DNA from: Pseudovirgaria hyperparasitica | Taxonomy: Eukaryota > Ascomycota > Dothideomycetes > Acrospermales > Acrospermaceae | Direction of reading: 5' to 3' | DNA length: 64,000 nt | Assembly (NCBI RefSeq): GCF_010093815.1 | Contig: NW_022985567.1 | Location: 25,367 to 89,366 of the forward strand | Shown: in pieces, positions 26,296-38,349 of the stretch | Layout: the number at the start of each line of letters is the position of its first letter | Numbering within the stretch: the stretch's first letter is position 1 | Program-made: the position numbers and the translations under genes | Notes under the pieces: model-generated | Database searches by the model: none | The model's input: only the letters and a program-made list of their open reading frames with translations | Told to the model about the DNA's origin: nothing

Positions 26296-28106
26296 TCATG
26301 CGTCATTACGCGAGGTAGAGACTTCCTCCTCCGGATCCGAATCGTGATGCATCCCCTTTGATGTCCGTCCAGCCTCGTCAGCCACTGTCAACGGGCGATT
26401 CTCGACTAAGAGCATGGTGACGATATAAATCAGGGTTAGTGGGACGTTCGACCCAAACACGAACTGGAGGCCGCGCATATATGCTTGAGGATTCGAAGTT
26501 TCATATTCTTGGATATCCATAGCCATCGTCATGGCGTTAGTGCTGGGGGTATGCTGTGCTCCAGCAATAAAAGTGTTCAAGAGTGCCCCGCAAACTGTAG
26601 CCGTAAGCATCATCGCAAGGACGTATGTGGCATGGATTCTAAAAACCCGGTTGAGAAGTGCGTACCTATCGTCCCTATAGCTCCCCCAAGCGTACGGAAG
26701 AAACTACGTAAGCCCGGAATAATGGACCTGTCTTCTTTCTCGCAGAGTGCTAACAGCGCGATCAGAGCTGGCAGAGAGCTACAGCCCTGAGAAAACCCCT
26801 CTAGCACACCCTGAGCTATGAACTCCCAAGCCGGGGTTTCTAAGGTGAACAGTGCTTTCCATAGCGATGCAATCACCCACACGAGCGCCCCTACTACGAG
26901 TGTCGAGTAGTATCCATCGGTCTTTGAGATGTATATCCCACTGAGAAGGGAGAATACAAGTTGAGACATGAGACGCGGCATAATGAAGAATCCAGCTTTC
27001 GAGGCATCCATATGCAGAGCATTTTGAAAATAGAGTGGAATATAGTAGAGGTTCACCCAGAAGATCCAACCGAAGATGAAGTAATGTCCGAGGAGTAAAT
27101 TGACAGGAAGACTTTTTGTGAAAAGATGCACTATCATAGTGTCAGAATATTGTCCACGAACAAGCAGGAAATGTTATCACGAGTGCGAACATACCAGGCA
27201 CAATCGGATCGAAAGCCCGTAGCTCTAGTCTGACGAAAAGGAGCATGAGAAGGAACCCAGTCACAAGCATTGCAATCAAGATGGGGGAATTCCACGGAAT
27301 GGCGTTGCCACCTTGAGATAAGGGTACCTGTCCAATGAATACGATCAGAGTTTAGAGTCTACCAGGAGCTATGGGAAGTGACTGACCAGAAGCAAGATAA
27401 TTGCAGCCATAACTGTGACCAGTCCTGACCAATCAAGGGCGCGGAACTTGTTCCAGGTCTTACCACTGGCCTTTGACTCCGGCAGCGTGATAACAAGCAG
27501 GACGAGTGCAAGCCCAATCATGACACTAAGGAGATGGAATGCGAGTCTCCACGACGCGCGGTCGGCAAGAAACCCACCGGCAAGAGGTCCAATGACACTA
27601 CCGGTATTCCCTAATACAGCAAGGATGCTATCGAAATAACCACGCTCCTTGAGCGGGACGGTGTCAGTGATTACGACTTGGATCAAGGCGTTGATTGACC
27701 CGGAGCCAAATCCAGTCACGGCTCGAGTAGCAAATAGTTGCCAAGGCTGTGAGGCCAGGCCAGAGAGGATGTTACCGATGGCCATGACGGATAAAGAAGT
27801 TAGCATGAGGCTTTTAAGACCAAAAATCTGAGAAAGTCTCCCAGTCACGAGCTGGACGCTCGTGCTTGTGACGAAGAAGCTGGCCCCAATCCATGAGAAC
27901 GATGAACCGACATGAAGGTCCTTCGCAACGGCTGGGAGAATGGAAGTGATGGCAGTCTGATCGAGAGAAAAGACAAGCTGAACGAGAGAGACCGCAGTAA
28001 CAATGATAATCTGTCGAGACAAAGGAAACTCCTTTGGCTGTCCTGCGCCCCTGGAATGTTCCGACCGTAGAAGACATGTGTGTTCATCGGCCTTGGCTTG
28101 GGCCAT
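26296..28106 (-). CDS. MFS transporter, DHA2 (14-helix) type, A
   Basis: I derive four exons (28106-27387, 27327-27195, 27130-26666, 26594-26296) giving 538 residues in one frame, with GT-AG junctions. The N-terminal half shows the DHA2 pattern: SLDQTAITSILPAVAKDL in helix 1, a GRLSQIFGLK loop, and an ATRAVTGFGSGSINAL motif. It is probably a proton-coupled exporter in the plasma membrane, perhaps for the cluster product or for self-protection. Intron positions and phases match those of the second DHA2 gene at 31942-33837, so the two are duplicates. A hydrophilic, acidic tail ends the protein. Confidence 0.88.
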
Positions 28107-29348
28107 GGTTGAGAGAAGAAGTGGTGAGCCGGCGGGATGGATGGTGATGGGGACAAAAAGGAATGAATGTGAAGAGAGAAGAAGAGAGCAGCGTCCTCAG
28201 CGGGCGGAACAATCGATGATGCAAGAACAGCTCGAAAACCATGACTGCAGATTATGTTCCTCATTTTGGATTGGGTTTGTGTTGCCATCGATCGGGTCAG
28301 CTCATTTGTTCCTTTCTCCGCAGTGCCAGCCGCAAAGCATAGACGTCCCCTGCTCGGTTAGATCCGATCAGAGCTCGGATCTATCACAGACGCACGGGTC
28401 TGCCACAGCACAGCACAACAAAGCACAAACACAGCGCCCTCTACCTCCTTTGTTTTCTTCTTTTCATTTTTCTTTACCTATGCTCCTTCACTTTTGCCGG
28501 ACTCCTCGGGTCTGCCTGGTGGACTACACTGTCTTCGGCATAATTGCTTTTTTTCTAGCAGAAGAGGACGTACTTAATCTCCTCTCAAGATTCCCACCAC
28601 CACCTCTGCATCGAAACCCGACGTCCCCTAGGGACACTCTTGCGACCCATCCCCGCTTATCGACACATCCCTATACTCATCATGTACCTAGAATTCTACT
28701 ACTTCTGTCTCTAAGACTGACAAGAGTATAATCTGCTGCTAGAGAGCATACGAAATCTGTCAAAGAGCTAGGTCATATAAGAGCTGCATAAAATCAGGCG
28801 TGGGAAATGCCCAGTGGAAGACAAGCTCTCTCTTGTTGTATGGCAGAACACGGTTCCAACCGGATCTGTTGATAGCAATGTATCAAGGAGTGAAGGGGTT
28901 GCGTTTCCAGTTGTCAACTAGTACTTCTGACCTTCTGGCTAACAGTGCGACCCGCAGCGAGGGCTCAGCAACGCTTCGTAACGTACGGCCAGAGTTATCG
29001 ACCGAGGACTCCCAAGCTTCACACCATAAGCCCGACTGTTTCTTGTATAGTCATACCTGCTTTGGATGCTTTCCTTAAGATTATGACAATTGTACCTCCA
29101 AGCCCGGATAAATCAGCTTTGCCGCTTAGGTTCTAGCCTCAATAACCATGCTCAGATCCTCAATGTCAAACCCTTTGATAATCTAACCGACATGTCATGT
29201 CGCTTGTTGTTATCTATCTGATGCCTATCTGATGCCAGCTCAGTATAATTGAGCCACAGAGTAGTCGAGCCTCGCTAAAAGCAATGGTCACTGACTGACT
29301 TCGTTAGCTTCCGCATGCATACAGCTTAACTGACTAAACCACTTACCT
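28107..29348. other. Intergenic region, promoter of MFS A
   Basis: Upstream of the transporter start is pyrimidine- and CA-rich sequence typical of a fungal promoter or leader, followed by the downstream region of the next minus-strand gene. A 242-codon plus-strand frame at 28003-28731 overlaps the transporter's first exon and has no family features, so I do not call it. Confidence 0.4.
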
Positions 29349-31074
29349 CTATGATTTGGCTTTGAGAGTCATAGTAATCACTGCAATGAACGTCCACAAC
29401 CCTGCAGCGCCCCAGAAGATAGCCCCAGGGGGTAAAAAGCTGGATTTCAGGATCAGGCTATATGCAAAGGACCATGCCGCTGGTCCGATGAGCCGGGCAA
29501 GCGACAGAATGAACGCGACCCTAGTGTAAAATTGAGGCACGGTCTCACCGATGCCCAGATGCTGTGCGCCAAATGACCTCAAAGAGTCCATGCTCCCATG
29601 CGCCATCGCAAAGCTGCACATTCCAATCAAGTAGACGGGAGCTATGGAGAACCCCATGGCAAAGCAGGCGAGAAGTTCGTCCAAGACGCATGCCCGGATT
29701 ATGAGTATGTCTTGCGCGGTGTGCGAATAGAAGTGCGACAACACATACCTTCGAAGTGGTGGTAGACACATGAGCACGACCCAGCCGATCAAGTCTAATA
29801 GGGCCAGCCATTGATTGGTCGTAGAAAGGTCCCAGGAAAGCGTCGTAGAGGTGAACTGGGGGAAAAGTTCTCGAATCTTCCACGCATTGGCGTGCAAAAT
29901 GAAGAATATCAGACACATTTTTGGAATGTGTGTCATTCGGAAAAGCGAGAAAAGTACTGTGAAAGTCTCCCGGACCGAGGAACGTATGATCATAAAGGCA
30001 ATCTCCTATCGGCCAACGTTAGCAGGCCCCAAAGGGAGGTCAACATGTTCCACGTACCGAGATTGGCTGCATCGCAGCAGAGGCCTTTGGTCGGGGCAAT
30101 AGTGGTTCCGTAGACGTTCCATCCTCCTCTCCCACCCCGATTTGGGATGTTAGAAGAAAGTAATGGGCTGCAGTTATCAGGAATCCAAGGATAGAACAAG
30201 AGTTAAGGACCCAAACGTGACTGCGGAGTAAAGCAGACCCGATTACAGTTCCCGCCATCTTAGAAACATTCCAAATTGCAGTTTGATAGTAATTGGAGAT
30301 GCTCCTATTGGTAAAGTTCGTTAGACACAGTCACAAAGACGATGACGGACTCACAAGTTGCTCTCATCGCATGTTTCGGCGATCACGGAATACAGTAGAG
30401 TCGAAAGAACTGCATCACCGCCTCCGATCCCGTCGATGAAGGTCGCTGCCAAAGCACCGTAGGCATCCCAGCGTTTTTGAAAGTAGACTTCGTGTGTTAA
30501 CCCGGGCCCAGCGGCGCTAGCTACTCGCCAGACCTACTCACAAGATATGGTATAGAGCGATAGTGAAATCGCAGTAGCCAAAGCATTGAGAAACAGGAGT
30601 GGTCTGAAACCGACAACGGGGAGGAGCTTCTGATAGGCAGCTAGGACGAAGATACCTATTGGTTGATTAGCATGAGTGAGGGCTCCCGATGCTCACACAT
30701 ATTCAGAAGCTAGGGATGTCATTACCGGGGAGGGCCGAGACGAAGAAGTCAGCACCAACGAAAGATGCGACTGTGGATTGAATCTCTTCCGTCTTGCATA
30801 GAGCTTCGGGAACGGATAAGGACCCGGTCGTCGAGAGGAGTGCTGGGTCATGATCGAGATATTGAATACGACAACGCGACTGTTCGTAAAGATACACCCT
30901 GGAGGTATTCTGGAGAGCGCGGGCAATGGAGCTAAAAGCCATTATACTGGATATGAGCCATATAGTGTGCCCGTCGCGACGCTTGAGCCAGACGGTGTCC
31001 ATGGCAACTAGTAGAGACGATGCTCGCTGGTGACCGATTCGAGGAGATTCGAGAGGCTCGTTGACAGACAACAT
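29349..31074 (-). CDS. MFS transporter, fungal SLC46-like / YCR023C-like type
   Basis: I derive five exons (31074-30726, 30655-30542, 30487-30355, 30304-30058, 30005-29349) giving 499 residues, all in phase. The N terminus has a hydrophobic helix followed by LYEQSRCR and a VPEALCKTEEIQ segment, features of a fungal MFS group whose first loop carries a CK..EIQ motif. Conserved FIDGIGGGDAVLST and SISNYYQTAIWNVSKM segments follow. It is unlike the two DHA2 transporters in sequence and intron layout. Its substrate is unknown, and export of a small metabolite is plausible from context. The acceptor before exon 3 is AAG rather than CAG/TAG, the least certain junction. Confidence 0.82.
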
Positions 31075-31941
31075 TGTCCGCGCAGTATCTATTCAGCTAT
31101 ATGTGATGCATAGGATCTACTATAGCGGTCAGAAGGACATGCTAATGTATTAGCTGCAACGGGTGACACGTTATGTGACTGTACATTAGAGTGCGGGTGG
31201 GACTGACTGCGCAGAGGATGGGAGGGAGGGTTGGTGAGGGATTCGGTAGACCAGTGGGGTTGGGTGGATTGTGGATTCATTAGGCAGGTATGGACTGGAC
31301 TGTACCTTCGATTAATTCGCCCAATCCGTGAATGCTAAGGTATAGATTGGTGGGTCTCATTCGTTGCGCGCGGCACGGCTCGGGCCCTGGGTGGCCGCTG
31401 TCAGTAGTTGCGGTCCCCAAGGGTCATCCCACGCGTAGACCCTACTTAGCATGATCACGGCAGCAGCTGGCTCTCCACAGAAGCCTAGAACAATGATCAC
31501 AGGAGCAGATCTATGTCTAACATGATCATAGGGGCTTATTCTAGGAAAGCTAGTTAGCTTAGCTAGAGCTACTCAATTGAGACAATACAGCCCAGCTTAA
31601 CTAAGAGTAGTAGTATTTGTATTGCTATACTACCATAACTAAGTTCTCTATCTTCTCTAGTACTAAACTCTATAAATGCATGATATTGTATATAGTCAGC
31701 TATTAATCTATCGTGGGGCATACTAGGCAGATAAATAAGAAACGTAAATGTCGACTTCCTTCTTATAGGTGACCTCTACTGCTCTATGTCTCTATCCTCC
31801 CTAGTCAGTGCGTTATCAGTGGGATGTACTTAGTACCGTTACCCATTCGAGAATGATCGCAACAGCTGACATCTGCTGTTTCAGCCCGGAACCGCACCAT
31901 GCTAGTATTTCTGTCTCTGGTGATATTTAGCCGCGGTCCAT
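31075..31941. other. Intergenic region between two minus-strand MFS genes
   Basis: It probably holds the promoter of the 29349-31074 gene, including a TGACACG element near 31163, and the terminator of the 31942-33837 gene. A TA-richer patch at about 31540-31720 may be a decayed repeat. No gene is seen. Confidence 0.4.
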
Positions 31942-33837
31942 TCATAACCTGCCGTGTAGTCCGTAGTCTTCAATTGTGAGGGAAAGGAGGAAGAGAGCCG
32001 ATATCAGGACAGCATACGAAACAAATATACTCTGTATTGCCCTGGTATATGCCGTCAAGATCTGATCATTCTCTTGGCGTGAAGTATTCAAGTCTATTAG
32101 CGAAAATGCTGAAGAAATGAGCCGCTTGATCAGCTGAGCACTGAATTTTCCATGGAGCTGACTTAGTAGAACGCTGTTTAGGATAGCTCCTGACACTGAA
32201 TTTGTCATCAATCGATGTAATTTAATATGTCGGAGCATACTGACCTGTAATACCGATGGAGCCGCCCATATCTCGGAGAAAGTTGCGGATTACTGTAATG
32301 ACTGCCCGGTCCTCATTTCGAGAGCCAGCAAGAAGTCCTATTAATACTGGAAAGAAGTGAGCAAACCCTTTTCTACAGCAGATCATAATTCTCACCAGGC
32401 TGTAAGCAAGAACCAACCCCAATTCCCTCAAAGATACCTATTACGCACAGTAGCCAGATTGGTGTCTCTCGATTATAAGTGAAAGCTTTTACAATTGCCG
32501 CTACGGCCCATAGTCCAGTCCCGATGACAATCATGGGCATGTAATGTCCACAGCGAGTAATAATGACTCCGCTTAGTCCCGACGTGATGCCGTGTGCGAT
32601 GACCAGAGGTAGGATATACGAACCAGCCAAAGCCGGGCTCCAGCCTCGTACATTTTGGAGGTATAGTGGAAGTGAGAAAAGATTTCCCCAGAAGCACCAG
32701 CCAATGATTAGATTGACAGCAAGAAGTGTATTCGTTGATCTCCCGCAGGAGAAAACGTGTCCTACCAATCATAAGCTTAATATAAACTCAGTATGATCTA
32801 AGTTAGGTAAACCGAATCAATGACTTACTTGGTAGGACTGGAGTTTTGGCCATGTTACGTTCCACAAATACCAATAACGCAAAGCAGAGACCGCTCAGGG
32901 TGAGCAAGATGATCAAAGTTGGAGAGCCCCAACCCCAAGTTGAGCCACCTTGAGAGATTGGGACCTGCAAAGCTATCAGCCGAGGGCCCGAGCCGTGAGT
33001 CTCTAAAGATATTACCAGGAATAGTATAGTGCCACCCACTGTGAGAAGTATGCCAGCGTAATCGACCATGCGGATCTTCTGCCACACATTCTCAGGGGAT
33101 GTGGACTGTGGCAACACCAGTGCTAGGTATGAAACCGCAATCGCTACTAGAGGGCAAATAAACCAGAATGCCCAGCGCCATGAAGTTACTTCACTGAGCC
33201 AGCCGCCGATTATGGGTCCCAATCCATTACCAAAGGCTACAGAAATGCCTATAATTCCGAAATAATAACCGCGCTGATTCAGGGTTGTGATGTCCGAGAT
33301 AGTGATCTGAACAAGGGCGTTGATTGATCCTGCGCCTAGTCCAGTAAAGGCACGAGCAGCGTACAGTTGAATAGGCGTCTGAGATAGACCTGATAAGAGA
33401 TTCCCAAAGCCCATAACCAGCAGAGCGATTATTAGGCAATTTTTTCGGCCGAATATATCGGAGATGCGTCCATTTACTAATTGGGTACTTGTACTTGTGA
33501 GTAAGAAACTCGTGCCCACCCATGAGATCGACTGTCCTATACCAAGGCCCAAGGCTATCGAAGGCAAGGCGGTTGCAATGGCAGTCTGGTCAAGAAATGA
33601 GATGAACTGTACAAGAGCAAGGGCGGGAAAGATAGCAAGAAGTCTCCTTCGGGGAAGGACAAACGTCTGGTGGTCTGTGAGCTTTGGTACAGGCCTTAAG
33701 GGTGTCCGTTCGTTTGTTCTACTGTCCAGTGAGTCTTCGTGATAGCTATTGTCAAAACGGAGATCGGAAGCAATGCTCATCTCGATGGTTGGTGGTCGAT
33801 ATCGAAGAGCATCGTCTGCAAAGAACGCAGGCGACAC
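31942..33837 (-). CDS. MFS transporter, DHA2 (14-helix) type, B
   Basis: Five exons (33837-33016, 32964-32829, 32761-32396, 32346-32245, 32195-31942) give 559 residues in a single frame. Helix 1 has FISFLDQTAIATALPSIA, the loop between helices 2 and 3 has GRISDIFGRK, and ARAFTGLGAGSINALVQI follows, all DHA2 hallmarks. It shares three intron positions with identical phase with the paralogue at 26296-28106 and has one additional intron (32347-32395). It is probably an exporter in the plasma membrane. Its start lies 525 bp from the start of the divergently transcribed aldolase gene, so the two may share a promoter. Confidence 0.88.
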
Positions 33838-34362
33838 TACCGGGATCCTAAATGCCAGAATGACTAAGTCTGATGCGTATTAAACGGAGATGTCTTGATA
33901 CACATCAGTCATACTGCGAAATAAGAGTGTGCGGCCAGGTTTCTTGCTTCTTGGCTGGGTTGCTGCAGACCTACTCTTTTCCTGGCGGCCGATCTGCAGA
34001 TGGATGTCTTGCGATTCGACACTGCAGATTCCTAGAGTTATGGTCAGAAGACATGCCACGGCTCACCACATACTAGTAGTATACTGTGCATGATGCACGC
34101 TGCAGCATAGTCTGGCAAGGGACTAATGCAACGCGCATTGATTCGGCACAGTCCGTTACATGGATGTACTCGGTCAGCAATGCGAGCCGCAAGACCCCTC
34201 CCTTCTTGCGTGTATTTTTAATGTTTTTATATTTCGAAGCGAGTAATCAGTGATGTAGCTAAGTCAGTATTGACGTTTTGGTTTTAGAATTGCTCGACTA
34301 CTATTTCATCATCCAGTGGGTCGACGAAAGAGTGCTCACAATTTCTTGCAAATCCGGCGAGC
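33838..34362. promoter_or_regulatory. Divergent promoter region, MFS B / aldolase
   Basis: The 525-bp gap between two divergent start codons contains a TGACGTTT element at 34271-34278, which shares the TGACGT core of the Aps2-type site, about 90 bp before the aldolase ATG. No gene is seen. Confidence 0.45.
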
Positions 34363-35435
34363 ATGCTCAACACCAAAGAATTCAACGCCCTCGATCTGGC
34401 GCAACCGACCAACTTCAATGCTATGATGAAGAGTGGCGAGTTGCTTTGGGGAACCACCTGTCGAATCCCTAGCGAGGAGTCTGCCCGCATTTTGGCCTCT
34501 CTCCCACACCAATTCTGCTTCATAGACAGCGTAAGCTTTCAATGCAAACTACATCCTCTATTGCGCCAGGTTCTAATATCTGCATTCGATTCGGAACAGG
34601 AACACACTCCTATTGGTCCTACGGAGCTTGCTCGTCTCATTCGAGCAATACAATATTTTTCATGCGGGTCTATGGTTCCGCTTGTCCGCGTCCCAGCCAA
34701 CAGCCCTGATCTGATCACATACGCCCTTAATGCTGGTGCAGGAGGAGTTATAAAACCACATATTCAAAATGCCACCGAAGCGCGTGAGTTTGCAAAACTT
34801 GCGCGTTTCCCGCCTCACGGTATAAGGAGCTTTCCACCTGGTGCCTTTGTCGGGGATCAGGCGCGCGCGCCACCTGGTAAGTCTGTTTACGACGTCTGGA
34901 ACGAGCATATCGCGGTCATCTGTCAGATAGAAGATGTAGAGGGGGTGAGGAATATAGACGAGATCGCTGGAGTAGCCGGAGGTGAGTGCGCCAATTCCTT
35001 GAATATTCTCTGAATGGAAGCACAGCCATGTCCGTAAGATTCGTACTTATCCTGTTATCAGTGGACGCGCTCATGGTTGGCGCAAGCGACCTTCGATTTT
35101 CACTTGGATTGGAAGCTGGGAGTCCAGACGGAGATGAAGAGTGCTTCGTGCAGAGCCTGTCGAAAATTCAGAGAGCCGCCAAGAGACATGGACTACCAGT
35201 TCTCGGATTTGGAACATCTCCCGAGGTGTTGCGGAAACGCATCGCACTCGGCTGGACAGCGTTCGTGATCCACAGTGATGTGGCAGGCCTGTTCCAGTCG
35301 GGGATACAGAGCTTGGAGACGTTCAGCGGTGCAGCCTTGAAGTTGAAACAGGTGGTGACGAAGAGTGGACTTGTCACCAATGGTGAGGTGAGGACGTTGA
35401 GTACGGATAGTCTTATGAATAAGCCAGATGAATAA
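34363..35435 (+). CDS. HpcH/HpaI-family aldolase (2-oxo acid aldolase)
   Basis: Three exons (34363-34530, 34600-34981, 35062-35435) give 307 residues. The family (PF03328) carries out metal-dependent reversible aldol addition of pyruvate-type enolates to aldehydes. Expected active-site features are present: DSEHTP after the first splice junction (catalytic-base His at about 58), the VPLVRVP arginine, the metal-binding Glu in ICQIEDVEG and the metal-binding Asp in MVGASDLRFSLG. Removing the first intron restores the canonical D-x-EHTP motif, which supports the splice. In this cluster it could supply a gamma-hydroxy-2-oxo acid to the neighbouring aminotransferase; that is inference. Confidence 0.88.
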
Positions 35436-35613
35436 GCGGTAATTTAACATGCACCACTTAGCCAATTGGTGACTGAACGGAGTCCCGACCGCCTTCAAGT
35501 TACATTGTGCCCAGGTGCATTTCCTTCAGTCAACTAATTGTGCCACTGACTGTCTTCGAATATATCTACCATGAAGCTTCTCTCATGTCCCCGGTCAACA
35601 TTCAGACTAAAGC

Positions 35614-36464
35614 ATGGCGTATATCCTGTACGGATACGAGCGAAATCCTAGGACCCGTGTGTGCCGCATTATTGTAAGCTGCTCGTAATCTGCCCAAATA
35701 TATACTCGTGGGAAAGCTAAATTGAACGTAGGCCGCAGCGGAAGGGATCGAACTTAGTCTGTCTGAGGTTGTTCCTCGACGAGGTGTAAATAAAGCCAAG
35801 TACATGGAGCGCTTTCCACGCAGTCGTGGTAAGATACCTGCATTAGAAACTGCCGATACTCGATTGACCGAAACCATTGCTATTGCGGTTGTATGGTCTA
35901 ACACCCTCACTGGCTTTTACTGTTACTGATGCCTCTAGTATCTTGCCACATTGCATAATCGCTCACGATTGATGGGTGACGGCTCCCCGCAAGAAACAGC
36001 TGAAATCCTATCGTGGGCAAACTGGGCAAACCAGGAATTTCTTCAGATTGCTGCTCAATGGTGTGCATCCTTTCGATCTAGCAACACTGGTCGAAGCTTA
36101 CATACATGGCAGGTTTCTTCCTCTCATTCCATCGTTCACCGATCCTCCATCGTACAACAAGGATGCTGTCTCAGCAGGTCGCGCCGCAACACTTGATATC
36201 CTGGAATTTCTTGAAACGCACCTCACGTCTCGAATATATATTGCTACTGAGCACATATCCATTGCTGACATCATGCTTGTTATATACATATCTCGATTAT
36301 TTGAATGGGTTTTAGACCGCAAATGGAGAGAGGTACATCCTTCAGTCATGGGCTACTTCGAGAGGGTCACAAGCTTTAACGCGGTTCAAGCGGTAATACC
36401 GCGACATGACTTCATCATGATTGAAGAGGAGACTCCCAACAAGATGCCAGACAGGATCAAGTGA
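35614..36464 (+). CDS. Glutathione S-transferase-like protein (EF1B-gamma type)
   Basis: I derive four exons (35614-35673, 35732-35890, 35939-36060, 36113-36464) encoding 230 residues in one frame. The N-terminal thioredoxin-like half contains GKIPALETAD...LTETIAIA, equivalent to the KVPAFEG..LTESIAIA of EF1B-gamma GST domains. The all-alpha half contains WANWANQEFLQIAAQW, ISIADIMLVI and a C-terminal YFERVTSFNAVQAV. Such stand-alone GST-like proteins are frequent in fungal metabolite clusters, where they may conjugate glutathione, assist isomerisation or protect the cell. The C-terminal EF1G domain of the true elongation factor is absent. It is convergent with the aminotransferase, with a 38-bp gap. 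Confidence 0.85.
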
Positions 36465-36502
36465 AGGGTCAATTCCGTCGTAATTAGAAGTCCGTCTAAA
36501 TA

Positions 36503-38096
36503 TCAAAGTGCTACCGTCGCCTTGACTGTGGCATCTATACTTGCGATTGTATGATCCATATTTTGTGCATTGAGCCCACTATAACCGGCGCAGGTAAGGA
36601 TCTGTACGCTTCTTGTAATATGGGTATTGACTCACGCTATAGAGACCCGACCAGAATCCTGAATATATACGTGGTACTGTTCACGAAGGATAATGATTTG
36701 CTCTGGTGCAAGTCCGATATAACTACTGAAGTCAGCCAAATTATGATCATTAGATCTCTCCCGGTTCCTGAACGTACGAAAACATTCCCTTTTGATCTGT
36801 GACGTGGCTCCAGTGACCCGGGGTTCCTAATCGCTCGAGACCCTGTCGAAGCTGCAGTCTTCTCTGCCTCAGATCTACAGCCATAGATCGTACTTGTCTT
36901 CTCCACTGATCCTCCAATTCTGGATCCAGTAATATTGTCTCTACAATTGTTGCGCCGAAGTCGGGCATTGCACCTGTTTCAGCACGCGCTTGCAACCGCA
37001 TTTGTACTTCCATGCGTTCACGCACACTTTCATCCGGCACTACGAAGGACAAGACGCCAACTCTTTCGCAATACAGTCCAAAGCACTTGCCGTACGTTGC
37101 AGCGAGCAGTAATGGAATACCACGCTCTGCGAAATGACGAAAGCCTGCGAGGTCTTCGTCAATACAACCACTAGCTAGCCCAGGATATGCTGCATCCCAA
37201 AAGGCGAAGTGACCATGCTGCTCGAACACCGTCGCTAACGACTTCCATTGCTCGAGTGAAGGGTCACATCCTGTTGGGTTATGGGCTCCGGTTTGTAGTA
37301 CGACTACAGATTGGGATGGTAGGCCACTCAATGTCGCCCGAAAAGAATCGAAATCGAAAGCCTGTGTGACTGAGTTGAAGTACGGCACGTAATGTGCTTC
37401 GATACCTTGGCTGGTGAAGACATTGCTATGATTTGCTGTGAGGTGTGTTAGCGAATCGCAAAATCATCTCTGAAAGTCGGTTCTCTCACCCCACGACTCG
37501 GTCGGTATGAAGACTTTAGGTCTCTGGGTCGTCTTCCACGGCTCGTAGTGGTTTCTGAGCAAGACAGCACCCATGTGACAGGCTCCACTTCCACCCAGAG
37601 CTTGCATTGATACAATCCTGTTGACTGCATCAACATTGTTCCCATGGTTTGCTCGCCATAAGGAGAATACCTGTTGTTTTTCACAAGGAGACTATCCGTG
37701 CCAAAGAAAAGTCTCTGGCTAACATCACGAAAGCTTCGTGTACCCAGGTGCGATTGGCGATACTCGTGGTTCCACTCGAGATCACTGAACATTCGACGTT
37801 TCGCCTGTCGAATGTGTTCATTACTTTGACCTAGAAAACGATCGGGTAGGCGAGCACACCTCTTTCACAGCTGGCAAAACGTATGGCAGCCCGTCACTCG
37901 TTCTAAAAGCCCCAACCATGAGATTTGTCTTCAGAGGATGCCTGTCCGCTCGGAATGCTTCAAGTAAGTTCTCCAAGGTCTCTACTCCAACATGTTAGCT
38001 TGAAAACTTGAATTGCTTTGTGACAAAGTTTGCGGTTGGTCTACCTAATTGACCCTTAGGTATATTTCGAAACGGGTAGGGGTAAGCAATTTCCAT
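36503..38096 (-). CDS. Aspartate-aminotransferase-like PLP enzyme (class I)
   Basis: Seven exons (38096-38045, 37981-37860, 37804-37671, 37617-37490, 37435-36778, 36725-36636, 36578-36503) give 419 residues, the usual length for aspartate aminotransferase. Visible features are NLMVGAFRTSDGLPYVLPAV near the N terminus, HNPTG (about 196), FWDAAYPG with the PLP-pyridine Asp (about 226), the Schiff-base lysine in TYGKCFGLYCERVG (about 262), and SGRVSIAGLN with the substrate-carboxylate Arg near the C terminus. It should transaminate a 2-oxo acid with Asp or Glu. The family context (aldolase, gamma-substitution enzyme, NRPS) suggests it makes a pathway-specific amino acid. There is no clear mitochondrial presequence. 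The first exon is short and least certain. Confidence 0.87.
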
Positions 38097-38349
38097 GGTT
38101 TATATGAAGTCCACAGTTCTTTGAGTCCCTTGTTACGCGAAAACATATTTTACGAAAGAGAGCGTCGAGCGGGAGATGAGTCTTCTTTTATCATACGCAC
38201 AGTGGCTTCACGTGATTACATGAAGTTACTTTTCTCTACGTGTCACATAAAAGGCTTTGGGGCCTTAATATGCGTTTAGGACAGCAACTATACTCTGAGA
38301 CCCGTCTTATCGACATTGTCTTACTAAAAATTCCGGAGCATCGCAGTCA

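Noticed and set aside
28003-28731. 242-codon plus-strand frame
   Set aside because: It overlaps the first exon of the DHA2 transporter in antisense and has low-complexity composition without family features, so I take it as a shadow plus promoter sequence.
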